In this document: piece after piece, positions 17,348 through 26,350 of the stretch | How the letters are laid out: each line of letters begins with the position of its first letter | Numbering within the stretch: position 1 is the stretch's first letter | Source of the DNA: an uncultured Jannaschia sp. | GTDB lineage: Bacteria; Pseudomonadota; Alphaproteobacteria; Rhodobacterales; Rhodobacteraceae | Direction of reading: 5' to 3' | Assembly: GCA_947494145.1 (NCBI GenBank) | Contig: CANLTZ010000011.1 | Span: forward strand, 118,105-182,104 | Length of the DNA: 64,000 bases | The notes under the pieces: generated by a model | Database searches by the model: none | What the model was told of the DNA's origin: nothing | What the model saw: only the letters and a program-made list of their open reading frames with translations | Translations under genes and position numbers: made by a program

Positions 17348-19975
17348 CTAAAACGGCACATCCCCCGCCGCATCCGCCCCCACAAGGAAGCGGCCCAACA
17401 GTTTCTTGGTGCCCGCCTTGTCAAACGCCACATCCAGCTTGTCGCCTTCGATCGCCAAGACTTCGCCATAGCCGAATTTCTGGTGGAACACGCGGTCGCC
17501 TTCGGTGAAGGCCGACACGGCGGTGGCGTCGATAACCAAGTTCTTGGCTTCGGATGGCTGGCGCATGGGGCGGGACGCATTGGCCTGCAGACGGCGCCAG
17601 CCGGGTGAGTTGTAGACATCGGCCTTGGCGGCCTTTTCCTGCAAGTTCGACGCGACCCCGCCGCCCATGGCGGCACTTTGCGCCGCCGCCATCCCCGTGG
17701 CCCCGAAGCCCCCGCCATAAAGGCCCGGGGGCGTCAGCACATCCACATGGTCTTCGGGCAGCTCGTCGATGAAGCGCGACGGCAGGGCCGATTGCCACTG
17801 GCCGTAAACCCGGCGGTTGGCAGCGAAGCTGATTGTGCAGACCTCTTCGGCGCGGGTGATGCCCACATAGGCCAGGCGGCGTTCTTCCTCCAAACCCTTT
17901 ACACCGCTTTCGTCCATGCTGCGCTGGCTGGGGAACAAGCCATCTTCCCAACCTGGCAAAAAGACGACCGGAAATTCCAGGCCCTTGGCGGCGTGCAGCG
18001 TCATTAGGGTAATCTTGGGCTCCTCCTCGCCGCCCTCGTTGTCCATGATGAGCGAGACATGCTCCAGGAAGCCTTGCAGGTTCTCGAACGCCTCCAGCGC
18101 CTTCACTAGTTCCTTCAGGTTCTCCAGCCGGCCAGGCGCCTCAGGCGTCTTCTCGTTCTGCCAGAAGCCGGTATAGCCGCTCTCGTCCAAGATCACTTCG
18201 GCAAAAAGAACATGATCCCCATTCAAGATCCGTAGGTCTCGTTGCAATAGTTTGATCTGTGCCTTTAAGCGTCGGATCTCATCTGCTGCAACAGCCTCCG
18301 AACGCTTGTGACCTGGCTCTAGATCAGAGGTCGCATCGAGCCGATCTTGGAGTTCCTTTACTTCGAGTTCCTTCTCTTTAATCTGCTCCTCAAATCTTTC
18401 AATGACCGAAGCCTTCTCCATTGAGGCAGATAGAAACTGCCAATAGTGAAGCTGCGATGATAACTCCCCCAGCGCCTTGCCCCCCTTGCCGCCGACGGTC
18501 TTCGTGCGCACGCAAAGCTTCGCGCCCTCCACTAGCGACACGCCGTTGGACCGGGCCATGACCTGGATCGTCTGCTGCGCCTTGTCGCCCAGGCCGCGCT
18601 TGGGTGTGTTGACGATGCGCTCGAAGGCCAGGTCGTCGTCGGGCGAGACGACGAGGCGGAAATAGGCCATGGCATCGCGGATCTCCAAGCGCTCGTAGAA
18701 GCGCGGGCCGCCGATGACGCGGTAGGGCAGCCCGATGGTCAGGAAGCGGTCTTCGAAGGCGCGCATCTGGTGGGCGGCGCGGACCAGGATGGCCATGGCG
18801 TCGAGGCTATAGGGCGCCATGCCGCGCGTGCCGTGAGTCATGGCCTCGGCTTCTTCGCCGATCCAGCGGGCTTCTTCGTCGCCGTCCCAATGGCGGATCA
18901 GGCGGACTTTCTCGCCGCCTTGCGCCTCGGTCCAGAGCGTCTTGCCCAGCCGCCCCTTGTTGCCCGCGATCACGCCGGATGCCGCGCCCAGAATATGGGG
19001 GGTGGAGCGGTAGTTCTGTTCCAGCCGGATGATTTCGGCGCCTTCGAAATCCTTCTCGAACCGCAGAATGTTGCCCACCTCGGCGCCGCGCCAGCCATAG
19101 ATGGACTGGTCGTCATCGCCCACGCAGCAGATGTTCCTGTGCCCGCCCGCCAACAGCCGCAGCCACATATATTGGGCCACGTTGGTGTCCTGATATTCGT
19201 CCACCAGGATATAGCGGAACCAGCGGCGGTACTGATCCAGCACGTCTTCATGGGCCTGGAAGATGCCGATGACATGCAGCAGCAGGTCGCCGAAATCGCA
19301 GGCATTCAGCGTCAGCAGCCGGTCCTGATATTCGCGGTAAAGCGCCACGCCCTTCCCGTCGAACGCCTGCGCCTCATGGGCGGGGACCTTGTCGGGCGTC
19401 CAGGCGCGGTTCTTCCAATGGTCGATGATCGAACTCAACTGGCGCGCGGGCCAACGCTTTTCGTCCATGCCCGCAGCCTGGATCAGCTGTTTGAGCAGGC
19501 GGTTTTGATCATCCGTATCCAGGATCGTGAAATTCGATTTCAGGTGCAATTCACGCGACCCGCCTTCCAGCAAGGGGTCGGGAATGGTGCGGCCCACCAG
19601 TTCGGCATGGCGGCGCAGCAGCTTCACGCAGATGGCGTGGAAAGTGCCAAGCCAGGGCATCCCTTCCACCGTCTGGCCCATCATGCGGCCCAGCCGGTCG
19701 CGCATTTCGCGCGCGGCCTTGTTGGTGAAGGTGACAGCCAGGATTTCGTTCGGCCGCGCTTTGCCCTGCGCCATCAAATGGGCGATGCGCGCCGTCAGCG
19801 CCCGTGTCTTGCCGGTGCCCGCCCCCGCCAGCATCAGGACCGGACCATCCAGCGTTTGAACCGCTTGAAGCTGGGCGGGATTCAACCCATCCAGATAGGG
19901 CGCGGGCCGTGCGGCCATGGCGCGGGCCGACAGGCTAGCGGCTTCCATCGCGTCAGAATCGTCCTCGAAACTCAT
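17348..19975 (-). CDS. uvrD: UvrD/PcrA-type DNA helicase with a coiled-coil insertion
   Basis: SF1A 3'-5' helicase of nucleotide excision and mismatch repair, 875 residues. Motifs in order: I GAGTGKT (51-57), Ia TFTNKAAREM, II VDEYQDTN, III GDDDQSIYGWRG, IV LEQNYRS, V TLHAAKGLEFP, VI RRLAYVGITRA. Residues about 505-590 hold an extra charged coiled coil (FEEQIKEKELEVKELQDRL and RRLKAQIKLLQRDL) inside the 2B subdomain just before VILDESGYTG; I know of no such segment in usual homologues. Its DNA (about 18195-18470) is clearly lower in GC than the rest. The ATG at 19975 is preferred over the one at 20005. Confidence 0.93.
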   Translation of the reverse strand: MSFEDDSDAMEAASLSARAMAARPAPYLDGLNPAQLQAVQTLDGPVLMLAGAGTGKTRALTARIAHLMAQGKARPNEILAVTFTNKAAREMRDRLGRMMGQTVEGMPWLGTFHAICVKLLRRHAELVGRTIPDPLLEGGSRELHLKSNFTILDTDDQNRLLKQLIQAAGMDEKRWPARQLSSIIDHWKNRAWTPDKVPAHEAQAFDGKGVALYREYQDRLLTLNACDFGDLLLHVIGIFQAHEDVLDQYRRWFRYILVDEYQDTNVAQYMWLRLLAGGHRNICCVGDDDQSIYGWRGAEVGNILRFEKDFEGAEIIRLEQNYRSTPHILGAASGVIAGNKGRLGKTLWTEAQGGEKVRLIRHWDGDEEARWIGEEAEAMTHGTRGMAPYSLDAMAILVRAAHQMRAFEDRFLTIGLPYRVIGGPRFYERLEIRDAMAYFRLVVSPDDDLAFERIVNTPKRGLGDKAQQTIQVMARSNGVSLVEGAKLCVRTKTVGGKGGKALGELSSQLHYWQFLSASMEKASVIERFEEQIKEKELEVKELQDRLDATSDLEPGHKRSEAVAADEIRRLKAQIKLLQRDLRILNGDHVLFAEVILDESGYTGFWQNEKTPEAPGRLENLKELVKALEAFENLQGFLEHVSLIMDNEGGEEEPKITLMTLHAAKGLEFPVVFLPGWEDGLFPSQRSMDESGVKGLEEERRLAYVGITRAEEVCTISFAANRRVYGQWQSALPSRFIDELPEDHVDVLTPPGLYGGGFGATGMAAAQSAAMGGGVASNLQEKAAKADVYNSPGWRRLQANASRPMRQPSEAKNLVIDATAVSAFTEGDRVFHQKFGYGEVLAIEGDKLDVAFDKAGTKKLLGRFLVGADAAGDVPF

Positions 19976-20056
19976 GCTTGATGAATAGAACGGTGCCCGG
20001 GCCAAGGGAAGCCCATGTTCACTTTGCGTTCACATCTGCAACGCGGCGCCGTAAGC

Positions 20057-20299
20057 TCACCTACCATCGTCAGGGTCACGCTCGGCCATCTGCATAATGG
20101 CATAGCCGAACTGGACGCCTGAAAAGACGATGCCGTTCAAGACCCAAAAGGCCAGCGTGGCCATGACCGCGATGTCGGAGCCGCCGACCAGATGGCCCAG
20201 ATTGGCCACGTTGAACCAGTAGATCAGCGCCACGAAAACGGCGGCAGCCAAAAAGCCGATCAGCGCGCTATGTATATAGAGCCGGACAAGTCGGGGCAT
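20057..20299 (-). CDS. Small two-helix membrane protein (80 aa)
   Basis: Two transmembrane segments (IGFLAAAVFVALIYWFNV and VMATLAFWVLNGIVFSGVQF) and a short acidic tail ending AERDPDDGR. The ATG at 20299 has a GGAGGCG ribosome site; longer upstream frames lack one. It precedes uvrD on the same strand with an 81-bp gap. Family not recognised; the sequence looks like a conserved Rhodobacterales membrane protein. Confidence 0.75.
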   Translation of the reverse strand: MPRLVRLYIHSALIGFLAAAVFVALIYWFNVANLGHLVGGSDIAVMATLAFWVLNGIVFSGVQFGYAIMQMAERDPDDGR

Positions 20300-20361
20300 G
20301 GGCGCCTCCTTCCCAGCGTCAGATAGCACCATCGGCGGCAGTGGCAATCGCGCCGGCAGGG

Positions 20362-21219
20362 TCACGCCGGGATGTCGATCACGTGGGCCCGCAGATGCGC
20401 CGACACGGCCTCCAGAAATGCGTCGAGCCTGCGGCTGCGCCGCTCGGGCGCGAAAGCCAGGTGGATTGGCAAGGGACGGGCCGAAGCCTCCAGCGACACC
20501 AGCCGCCCAGCATCCATTGCGTCGCGCAAGTACCAATGGGGCGCGATCGCTACGCCCAACCCATCCTGCAAAGCCGCCGCGACCACGGCGATGGAGTTGG
20601 TGTTGAGCACGGGCGCTACCGTCAATTCCCGATCCCCCAGCGCGATGCGCCGTCCTTCATAGGGGCCCAGGGTGATCCAGGGGCAGTCTTCCAACGGGCG
20701 GCCCTGGAACTGCGGGTGTCCCAGCACCGACCTTGTGACGCTACCCAGCCGCCGCTGCACCAAGGTGTCGTCGGGCACCGGCCCCACCCGTATCCAGAGG
20801 TCCGCGCCGGTTTCGGCCAAGCGCACCGGCGCATCGCTGAGCTGCCAGTTCACGGTGACCTGCGGATGCGCCGCGCGGAAAGCCCCGAGCACGGGGATGA
20901 GCGCCGTTTGCCCCAACGCCACGGGTGCCACCACATGGAGCGGGCCTTTCAGCACGTCGCCCTCTGCCGCCGCTTCGCGGATCGCATCCCAGCCTGCCAG
21001 CATGGCCCTGGCCCGGGGCAGCAAATCGCGCCCCGCTTCAGTCAAGGCCACCGCGTGGGTCGTCCGGTGGAAGAGGCGCGTGCCCAATTCCGCCTCCAAC
21101 GCCGCCAGCGCCCGCGTCACCGTGGGTTGCGACACGGACAGGTCCCGCGCCGCCCCGGTGAGGGAGCCGCGTTCGGCCACGCGCAAGAAGGTGGCAAGGG
21201 TGGTCAAAGGGTCGGCCAT
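20362..21219 (-). CDS. LysR-family transcriptional regulator
   Basis: A 285-residue regulator: N-terminal winged HTH (residues 1-60, with SLTGAARDLSVSQPTVTRAL) and a periplasmic-binding-like effector domain from about 90. The ATG at 21219 matches the usual LysR N-terminus and is preferred over 21396. It is divergent from an aldo/keto reductase gene, the classic LysR target arrangement, so it probably controls that gene. Effector unknown. Confidence 0.93.
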   Translation of the reverse strand: MADPLTTLATFLRVAERGSLTGAARDLSVSQPTVTRALAALEAELGTRLFHRTTHAVALTEAGRDLLPRARAMLAGWDAIREAAAEGDVLKGPLHVVAPVALGQTALIPVLGAFRAAHPQVTVNWQLSDAPVRLAETGADLWIRVGPVPDDTLVQRRLGSVTRSVLGHPQFQGRPLEDCPWITLGPYEGRRIALGDRELTVAPVLNTNSIAVVAAALQDGLGVAIAPHWYLRDAMDAGRLVSLEASARPLPIHLAFAPERRSRRLDAFLEAVSAHLRAHVIDIPA

Positions 21220-21313
21220 ACGAAATCTGCATAACAGTTCTATCCACCATGCGTATACCGTTTCAACGCCCGCGCCCGCATCTTCGGTGTCATCCATATG
21301 AAGGAGACACCCG
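21220..21313. promoter_or_regulatory. Divergent promoter region of the LysR regulator and aldo/keto reductase
   Basis: A 94-bp region between divergent starts, less GC-rich than the genes. A LysR binding site is expected here; an interrupted ATAC...GTAT arm pair is visible but no clean T-N11-A box can be fixed. A GGAGAC ribosome site precedes the reductase ATG. Confidence 0.5.
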
Positions 21314-22072
21314 ATGGACCGCTTCACCTTTCCCGATGGCCGCAGCATCAACCGCTTGGGCATGGGCGTCATGCGCTTGACCGGCCAGCCTGGCAATTTC
21401 GGCCCCTATCCCAACTGGCAGGCAGGCATCGACCTGCTGCGTGCGGCGGCGGATGGCGGCGTGCAGCTCTTCGATTCAGCCCGCGCCTACGGCCCCGAAC
21501 ATGCCGACCGTTTGCTGGGCGAAGCCCTTGGTGACCGCGATGACGTGATGCTCGCCACCAAGGGCGGGATCGACAAGTTCGCGCCGGACCGGATGGCGCG
21601 CGATGCGTCCCCCGTCCGCTTGCGCGCGCAGATCGACGATGCCCGCCGCAACCTGCGGCGCGACAGGATCGACCTGTTCCAACTGCACTGGGTCGATCCC
21701 AACACGCCGTTGGAAACGTCCGTCGAAGCCATGGCCGAGGCCCAGGCCGCGGGCCATGTGGCGCGCATCGGGCTGAGCAACGTGACCCTGTCGGAGTTGG
21801 AGCGCGCCCGGGCCGTCGCCCCCATCGCCAGCGTCCAGAACCGCCTGAACATGCACGACGCCGACCAACGCGCCATGGTGGACCGCACCGCCGAACTTGG
21901 CATCGCGTTCCTGCCCTACGGCCCCCTGGGCGCCCACCCGATGCAACAAGGCGCCATGCTCGACCCCGCCGGTGCCCTGCGCTGGTTGCTGGACCTTTCA
22001 CCCAACATCCTGCCCATCCCGGGCACGACCAACCCGGCCCATCTGCGGGCCAACATCGCGGTGGCGGGGTGA
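21314..22072 (+). CDS. Aldo/keto reductase
   Basis: A 252-residue TIM-barrel NADPH-dependent oxidoreductase. Catalytic tetrad: Asp and Tyr in DSARAYG (about 55-61), Lys in LATKGG, His in QLHWVDPN. The cofactor-binding GLSNV and PIPGTTNPAHL segments are present. It is somewhat short for the family (about 280-330), with a compact C-terminus. Divergent from the LysR gene. Substrate unknown. Confidence 0.93.
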   Translation: MDRFTFPDGRSINRLGMGVMRLTGQPGNFGPYPNWQAGIDLLRAAADGGVQLFDSARAYGPEHADRLLGEALGDRDDVMLATKGGIDKFAPDRMARDASPVRLRAQIDDARRNLRRDRIDLFQLHWVDPNTPLETSVEAMAEAQAAGHVARIGLSNVTLSELERARAVAPIASVQNRLNMHDADQRAMVDRTAELGIAFLPYGPLGAHPMQQGAMLDPAGALRWLLDLSPNILPIPGTTNPAHLRANIAVAG

Positions 22073-22249
22073 GTGGGGCATGGGTTGATTTCGGGCGCGT
22101 TGGGAACGTGGTCGTCCGACACAAGCCCCGGCCATGACTTCGGATCCTGTCTGTCGGCTGGGGGTCGCTTATTGGTGGTCGCCGTGCGGACCTTTCAGAC
22201 CTTCGCCGCACGTGCACGAACGGCGGTTTTGGATGCATCGGCTGGGTCG

Positions 22250-22254
22250 CAATC
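22250..22254. repeat. Target-site duplication CAATC, left side of the transposon
   Basis: The 5 bp directly outside the left end at 22255 are CAATC, identical to the 5 bp directly outside the outer right end (29417-29421). A 5-bp duplication is what Tn7/Mu/Tn5053-type DDE transposases make. Confidence 0.88.
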
Positions 22255-22301
22255 TGTGACCTTCACCGCTATCTGGCGCGTTTTCTTCAGCGTTATGTGG
22301 C
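22255..22301 (+). repeat. Transposon left terminal inverted repeat
   Basis: Begins TGTGACCTTCACCGCTATC. It contains two copies of a G(C/T)TATNTGGC motif 24 bp apart (starting at end positions 14 and 38), probably transposase-binding sites. Matches the outer right end at 38 of 47 positions and the inner right end at 34 of 47. Confidence 0.88.
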
Positions 22302-23108
22302 ACCGATGACGAGAGTGGAACGGGCAGCTTCGACTACATCGTCGGTGACAAGCGACAGTTCGTTGATCTTCAGGATGCGCTCGATCTGAACGAACAGCCG
22401 GTGCAGGAGGCGGAAGTTGCCATCGGTGATCCGGGCGATGGATGCGATGGCTTGATGGTCTGTGAAGTCGGCGTCGTCCAGTTGCAGGCCGAGCTTGCGC
22501 CAATGGCGGGTGAGCACGAAAGTCAGCTCGTCGCCTTTCAAGGGGCGGTAGTGGTGCGCAAAGCCGATCCGGCTGTAGAGTTGCGGGTAGCGTTCCAGCT
22601 TGCGTTCGAAGCCGGGCATGCCGATCAAGATGACACCGATGCCGGTGCGGTCGAAGATATCGCGGATGTGTTCGAGGCTCTGGGTGGAAAGGCGCTCGGC
22701 CTCGTCGATGACGAGCAACTCGATTCCGTCCTTGCTCACGCGTTCCGGAACAACCCGGCCGGGATGAAGTGCTAGGTCGATGCACCCCTCGATACGGGTG
22801 GTGAGCTGCCGCAGGTCGTCGCGCACCTCCCGGACAGGGCCGCTGACGGTGGGTGTATAGAAAGCCGTCCGTGCCTTGGCGAGCGCATCGTAGGCCATGG
22901 CATCGGAAGGATCGCGCGGCCCCCATGCCAGCAAGAGCGGTTCGGCCTTATCCCACCGTGCAAAACGTCTGGCAGACATGGTTTTTCCGACACCGGCCGC
23001 ACCGAAGCAGATACCGATATAGCGGTGTTTCTTCACTGCACTGGCAAACTCGACGAACCGGCGGTGTTCCCTGGTAGCTATGAAGCTTCCGTTGCGATGA
23101 CCTGCCAT
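22293..23108 (-). CDS. TniB/MuB-like transposition ATPase
   Basis: A 271-residue AAA+ ATPase with Walker A GAAGVGKT (about 36-43) and Walker B LLVIDEAERLS, followed by LIGMPGFERKLERYPQLYSRIGF, typical of IstB/TniB/TnsC/MuB helpers. These select target DNA and activate the transposase. The ATG at 23108 is chosen; a TTG at 23114 would overlap the transposase stop (TTGA). The gene's 3' end reaches into the left terminal repeat. Confidence 0.9.
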   Translation of the reverse strand: MAGHRNGSFIATREHRRFVEFASAVKKHRYIGICFGAAGVGKTMSARRFARWDKAEPLLLAWGPRDPSDAMAYDALAKARTAFYTPTVSGPVREVRDDLRQLTTRIEGCIDLALHPGRVVPERVSKDGIELLVIDEAERLSTQSLEHIRDIFDRTGIGVILIGMPGFERKLERYPQLYSRIGFAHHYRPLKGDELTFVLTRHWRKLGLQLDDADFTDHQAIASIARITDGNFRLLHRLFVQIERILKINELSLVTDDVVEAARSTLVIGAT

Positions 23109-23110
23109 GA

Positions 23111-24523
23111 TCAATCGTCCGTTCGGTAGGTGCGAAGCTTCGGGGCTCCACGCTGGCGGGGGGCGGGATCGGTCTTCTCACGCGGCGGTCTGTCCGACAG
23201 ATATTCGGCGACCACGCTGACTCGCTCATTGATCTGCTGGCGCAGGGCACGCCGATGGGCGGCGCGGGCCGTCTGGATTTCTTTCAGCGTGACTGTCTCG
23301 TGGGCGTGCTCCGGGCTGATGGCTCGGCACAAGAAGCGGTTCTTGTGAAAGACCCCCACCTCGCCCAGATCGCGGGGATCATAGCGGACGGTCACGCTCT
23401 CCCCGACATAGGGGGCAAGGATCGGGCTCACGAAGCGCAGCCCCTCGAAATGCACGCCGTCGCGGCGCACCATGCGGGGCTTGGCCACCATGACCAGCAG
23501 CAGGTCGAGGTCTTCAAGACTGTCAGGCATCTGTGGCAGCCAGCCGTCCGCGCGCCAAGACGTCACCGGCGACACCCCGGTCGCGCTGTGCGACCGGGCA
23601 TTGTAAATGCCGGTGATCCAGGGACCGATGACGGCGTCCAGATCAGACAAGGACAGCCTGGGATGCGTGACCGGTTTGCCTCCGACCACATGACCGGGCA
23701 GTTCGGGCAGCAATTCTGTGTTCAAGGTGCCGAAGAAGCGCTCGATTTTTCCGCGCCCTTGCGGCCTCGCCACGGCGGAGTGGATCAGCCGGATTCGTAA
23801 GGCCGCCGCCGCCTGGTCGAGATGCCCGGATGTGAAATCGCTGCCGTGATCGACGTAGAGCACTTCGGGGATACCGCAGATCGGCCAATCCGGGTTCTGC
23901 TTGCGCCAGATCGCCTGCCGAAGCGCCAAAGAGGTTTGCAAGGCTGATGGTGCGCCGGGGAACACAAGGTATCCAGCGATGGCACGGGAATGATCGTCCA
24001 TGATCGCTGTGAGCCAGGGACGTACCGCGCTGCCGTTTGCATCGCGGATCAGGATGTCGAGCATCGTGTGATCGGCCTGCCAGAGTGCGTTCGGCGCGCT
24101 GGCCCTGTGCCGATGGATCAACTCGAACCGATCCCGGTAAGCTGCCGCGCCGTCCAGTGCCAACGTAACCATTGCCGGATCGAGCGCCCGGATGATGGAA
24201 TGGACCGTGCTATAGGAAGGCACAGCCCAATCCCGCGCTTCCGCAATCGCAGCGATGCGACGGTGGATCGCCGCACAGGGCACGCGGGGCTTTCGGAGCG
24301 CCAGGCCTTCGATCAGTGCGACCAGTGCATCGGGCAATTTGCGTCTGCTTTGATCAGACCGGGATTGGCGTCTAAGCCCATCGAGCCCGTCCGCTCTGTA
24401 GCGGGACAGCCACCTTTGCGCCGTCCGGACAGCAACACCGGCCGCGCGGGCGGCCGCGACCAGCGAAACGCCCTCTTCAAGATGTGGTCGAAGGACGGCA
24501 AACCGACGCATTGCTTCATCCAT
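23111..24523 (-). CDS. DDE transposase with Mu-type core and C-terminal domain (TniA-like)
   Basis: A 470-residue protein. N-terminal helix-turn-helix (about 18-50, LVAAARAAGVAVRTAQRWLS) for end binding, then an rve/RNase H-fold core with catalytic Asp151 (QADHTM), Asp225 (VDHGSDF) and Glu261 (GRGKIERFF). The second Asp and Glu are 35 residues apart, the classic DD35E spacing. A Mu-transposase C-terminal beta domain follows (about 360-420). It is upstream of and coupled to the ATPase gene. All catalytic residues are intact, so the element may still be active. Confidence 0.93.
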   Translation of the reverse strand: MDEAMRRFAVLRPHLEEGVSLVAAARAAGVAVRTAQRWLSRYRADGLDGLRRQSRSDQSRRKLPDALVALIEGLALRKPRVPCAAIHRRIAAIAEARDWAVPSYSTVHSIIRALDPAMVTLALDGAAAYRDRFELIHRHRASAPNALWQADHTMLDILIRDANGSAVRPWLTAIMDDHSRAIAGYLVFPGAPSALQTSLALRQAIWRKQNPDWPICGIPEVLYVDHGSDFTSGHLDQAAAALRIRLIHSAVARPQGRGKIERFFGTLNTELLPELPGHVVGGKPVTHPRLSLSDLDAVIGPWITGIYNARSHSATGVSPVTSWRADGWLPQMPDSLEDLDLLLVMVAKPRMVRRDGVHFEGLRFVSPILAPYVGESVTVRYDPRDLGEVGVFHKNRFLCRAISPEHAHETVTLKEIQTARAAHRRALRQQINERVSVVAEYLSDRPPREKTDPAPRQRGAPKLRTYRTDD

Positions 24524-24540
24524 GACCTGCCTCCCGTCGG

Positions 24541-24568
24541 TGTCCGCAAGGGGAACCCTGAGCGGACA
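24541..24568. promoter_or_regulatory. Candidate resolution (res) subsite for the serine resolvase
   Basis: TGTCCGC-N14-GCGGACA forms a 28-bp dyad, the length and terminal TGTCCG/CGGACA pattern of subsite I in Tn3/gamma-delta res sites. It lies in the divergent region between transposase and resolvase, as in many resolvase transposons. Further partial TGTC/TGTAC half-sites occur up to about 24670. Confidence 0.6.
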
Positions 24569-24673
24569 GGTTCATGCGAACAGGTGCACCACATGAAACC
24601 GCTACTTTTCGTGTCTCATATATCTGGTACGATTAAATTTGCAAAAGAGGCCCCTTATCCGTACACTTTGTGC

Positions 24674-25255
24674 ATGACTGCGACAAAAATCGGATACGCC
24701 CGCTGCTCAACCGACGGCCAAGACCTGACCGCCCAAAAGCAGGCGCTGGAGACTCTCGGTGTGGCACCGGATCGCGTCTACACAGACCATGGCCTAACCG
24801 GCACAAACCGGGCGCGCCCTGGATTGGATCAGGCTCTGGCCGCCGTGCGTGAAGGGGACACACTCGTTGTCCCCAAGCTCGACCGACTGGCCCGTTCTGT
24901 GCCTGATGCCCGTGCCATTGCCGATCAGTTGGAGGCGAAAGGCGTGAAACTTGCACTGGGCGCATCGGTCTACGACCCCACCGATCCCATGGGGAAGATG
25001 TTCTTCAACATCCTCGCCACCTTCGCTGAGTTCGAAGCCGACCTGATCCGCATGCGTACCCGTGAAGGCATGGCCATCGCCCGCGCCAAGGGAAAATTGC
25101 GCGGCAAGCAGCCGAAGCTGTCAGAAAAACAGCAACGTGAACTGGCCCGCATGCACGCCACCGGCGAGTACTCAATCAGCGATCTGGCTGAGGTATTCTC
25201 TGTCTCTAGGCCAACCGTTTATCGGACGCTGCAACGACACCGGTCAGAACAATGA
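24674..25255 (+). CDS. Serine recombinase (resolvase, TniR/Tn3-type)
   Basis: A 193-residue resolvase. Catalytic Ser12 lies in GYARCSTDGQDL, with the conserved LDRLARS and the FNILATFAEFEADLIRMRT segment leading into the dimer helix E. A C-terminal HTH follows (ISDLAEVFSVSRPTVYRTLQ). It resolves cointegrates at res. The ATG at 24674 matches the canonical MxxxxIGYAR start. Its stop overlaps the next gene by 4 bp. Confidence 0.95.
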   Translation: MTATKIGYARCSTDGQDLTAQKQALETLGVAPDRVYTDHGLTGTNRARPGLDQALAAVREGDTLVVPKLDRLARSVPDARAIADQLEAKGVKLALGASVYDPTDPMGKMFFNILATFAEFEADLIRMRTREGMAIARAKGKLRGKQPKLSEKQQRELARMHATGEYSISDLAEVFSVSRPTVYRTLQRHRSEQ

Positions 25256-25710
25256 CAGAGGTAACGTTCCTTCCAAACAAGGCGCTCATCTACGCGACCA
25301 ACAAACGTGGGCTCCTGATCTTTCAAGAGCCGGACTTCCCCGAAGTGCCGCCCCAAGTTCCAGGCGGAACTATCGACAACGGGGAAGACCCCTTGGTCGC
25401 GGCAAAGCGTGAGTTCGCAGAAGAAACGGGCATTCTGACGCCAACCGACATGACATTCCTGGAACTGGATGAGCACCCGTTTGAGAGGAACGGGCAACCA
25501 CATCAGGTCAACAGATATTACTATCATGCCACGGTATCGGACGATCTCCCTGAAACATGGGATCATCATGAACAGTACGCGCACGACGAGGCAGACCCAA
25601 TCCTGTTTCGCTTCTCGTGGGTGACGCTAAACAACGCTCCAGACATCCTTGGGATCGGGATGGAGGCAGCCATTCCAAGTCTAAGGGCGCACCTCGCTGA
25701 AATCCCTTAG
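25252..25710 (+). CDS. NUDIX hydrolase, transposon cargo
   Basis: A 152-residue protein with a complete Nudix box at residues 39-61 (G39, E45, then REFAEETGI), so it should cleave a nucleoside diphosphate linked to another group using Mg2+. The ATG overlaps the resolvase stop (ATGA, 25252-25255), so the two are probably translated together. Substrate unknown; a housekeeping role for the transposon is not obvious. Confidence 0.9.
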   Translation: MTEVTFLPNKALIYATNKRGLLIFQEPDFPEVPPQVPGGTIDNGEDPLVAAKREFAEETGILTPTDMTFLELDEHPFERNGQPHQVNRYYYHATVSDDLPETWDHHEQYAHDEADPILFRFSWVTLNNAPDILGIGMEAAIPSLRAHLAEIP

Positions 25711-25822
25711 CGTACTATTCCGCCCCCAGTCGTAAGCGACCCCTTGGAGGCACTTCAGAAAATTCACCCGCCTGCGAGACCGGAACGAGAAATGGTATTT
25801 CTTCCGATTTTGGGAGACCCTT

Positions 25823-26350
25823 TTGATTGAACCGCTTTGCGACAACCCCCATCAGTTTCCAACGTTCCAGAAGTCGATGGCGCAGATCATGTCGGATGTG
25901 GTGCCCGTGATGCTCAGCATCACGCCACGCTTGTCCGTGCGGATCATGCGCGATCAAGACGCGGTCCCGTTGGACAAACTGGTGATCATGCCCGACAGGC
26001 TTGAACTGCGGCGGCTGTCGCTGCACCGCAATATGATCTTGGCCGCCGATGATATTTTCGAAGCAGGACCGGCCTGGGTCGCAGAGCACTACGGATCAAG
26101 GCGCACCCTGTCGCTGCAATTGCGGGAATTCATCGATTTCTGCCTCGATTGCGGAATAAACGACTCCGACATACGGTCGCATCTGATGCAGCTTGTCTTT
26201 GCGCTTGACCGGCCGCGTTGGCCAGAGTGTCTTGCAACAAGGTCGTTCGAGCGAATGACAGATGATAAGGATCAGGCGGAGGCGAGCGCGATGGACTGGA
26301 TCTACGCCACCCGCTTCCAATTGAGACTTGCCGGAAAGGGCGCGGTGTAA
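25823..26350 (+). CDS. Unknown protein coupled to the toxin gene (175 aa)
   Basis: A soluble, mainly helical protein with no recognised domain. The TTG at 25823 is favoured because GGGAGA lies 5 nt upstream (25812-25817); an in-frame ATG at 25877 is the alternative. Its stop overlaps the toxin start (TAATG, 26348-26352), so it is translated with the toxin. By position it could be a toxin chaperone or adaptor; the sequence itself gives no evidence for that. Confidence 0.7.
   Translation: MIEPLCDNPHQFPTFQKSMAQIMSDVVPVMLSITPRLSVRIMRDQDAVPLDKLVIMPDRLELRRLSLHRNMILAADDIFEAGPAWVAEHYGSRRTLSLQLREFIDFCLDCGINDSDIRSHLMQLVFALDRPRWPECLATRSFERMTDDKDQAEASAMDWIYATRFQLRLAGKGAV

Noticed and set aside
25715..26089. 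A minus-strand frame between the NUDIX gene and the 175-aa gene
   Set aside because: It overlaps the coupled 175-aa gene for most of its length and has no ribosome site or known motif; only its last ~40 codons look protein-like.
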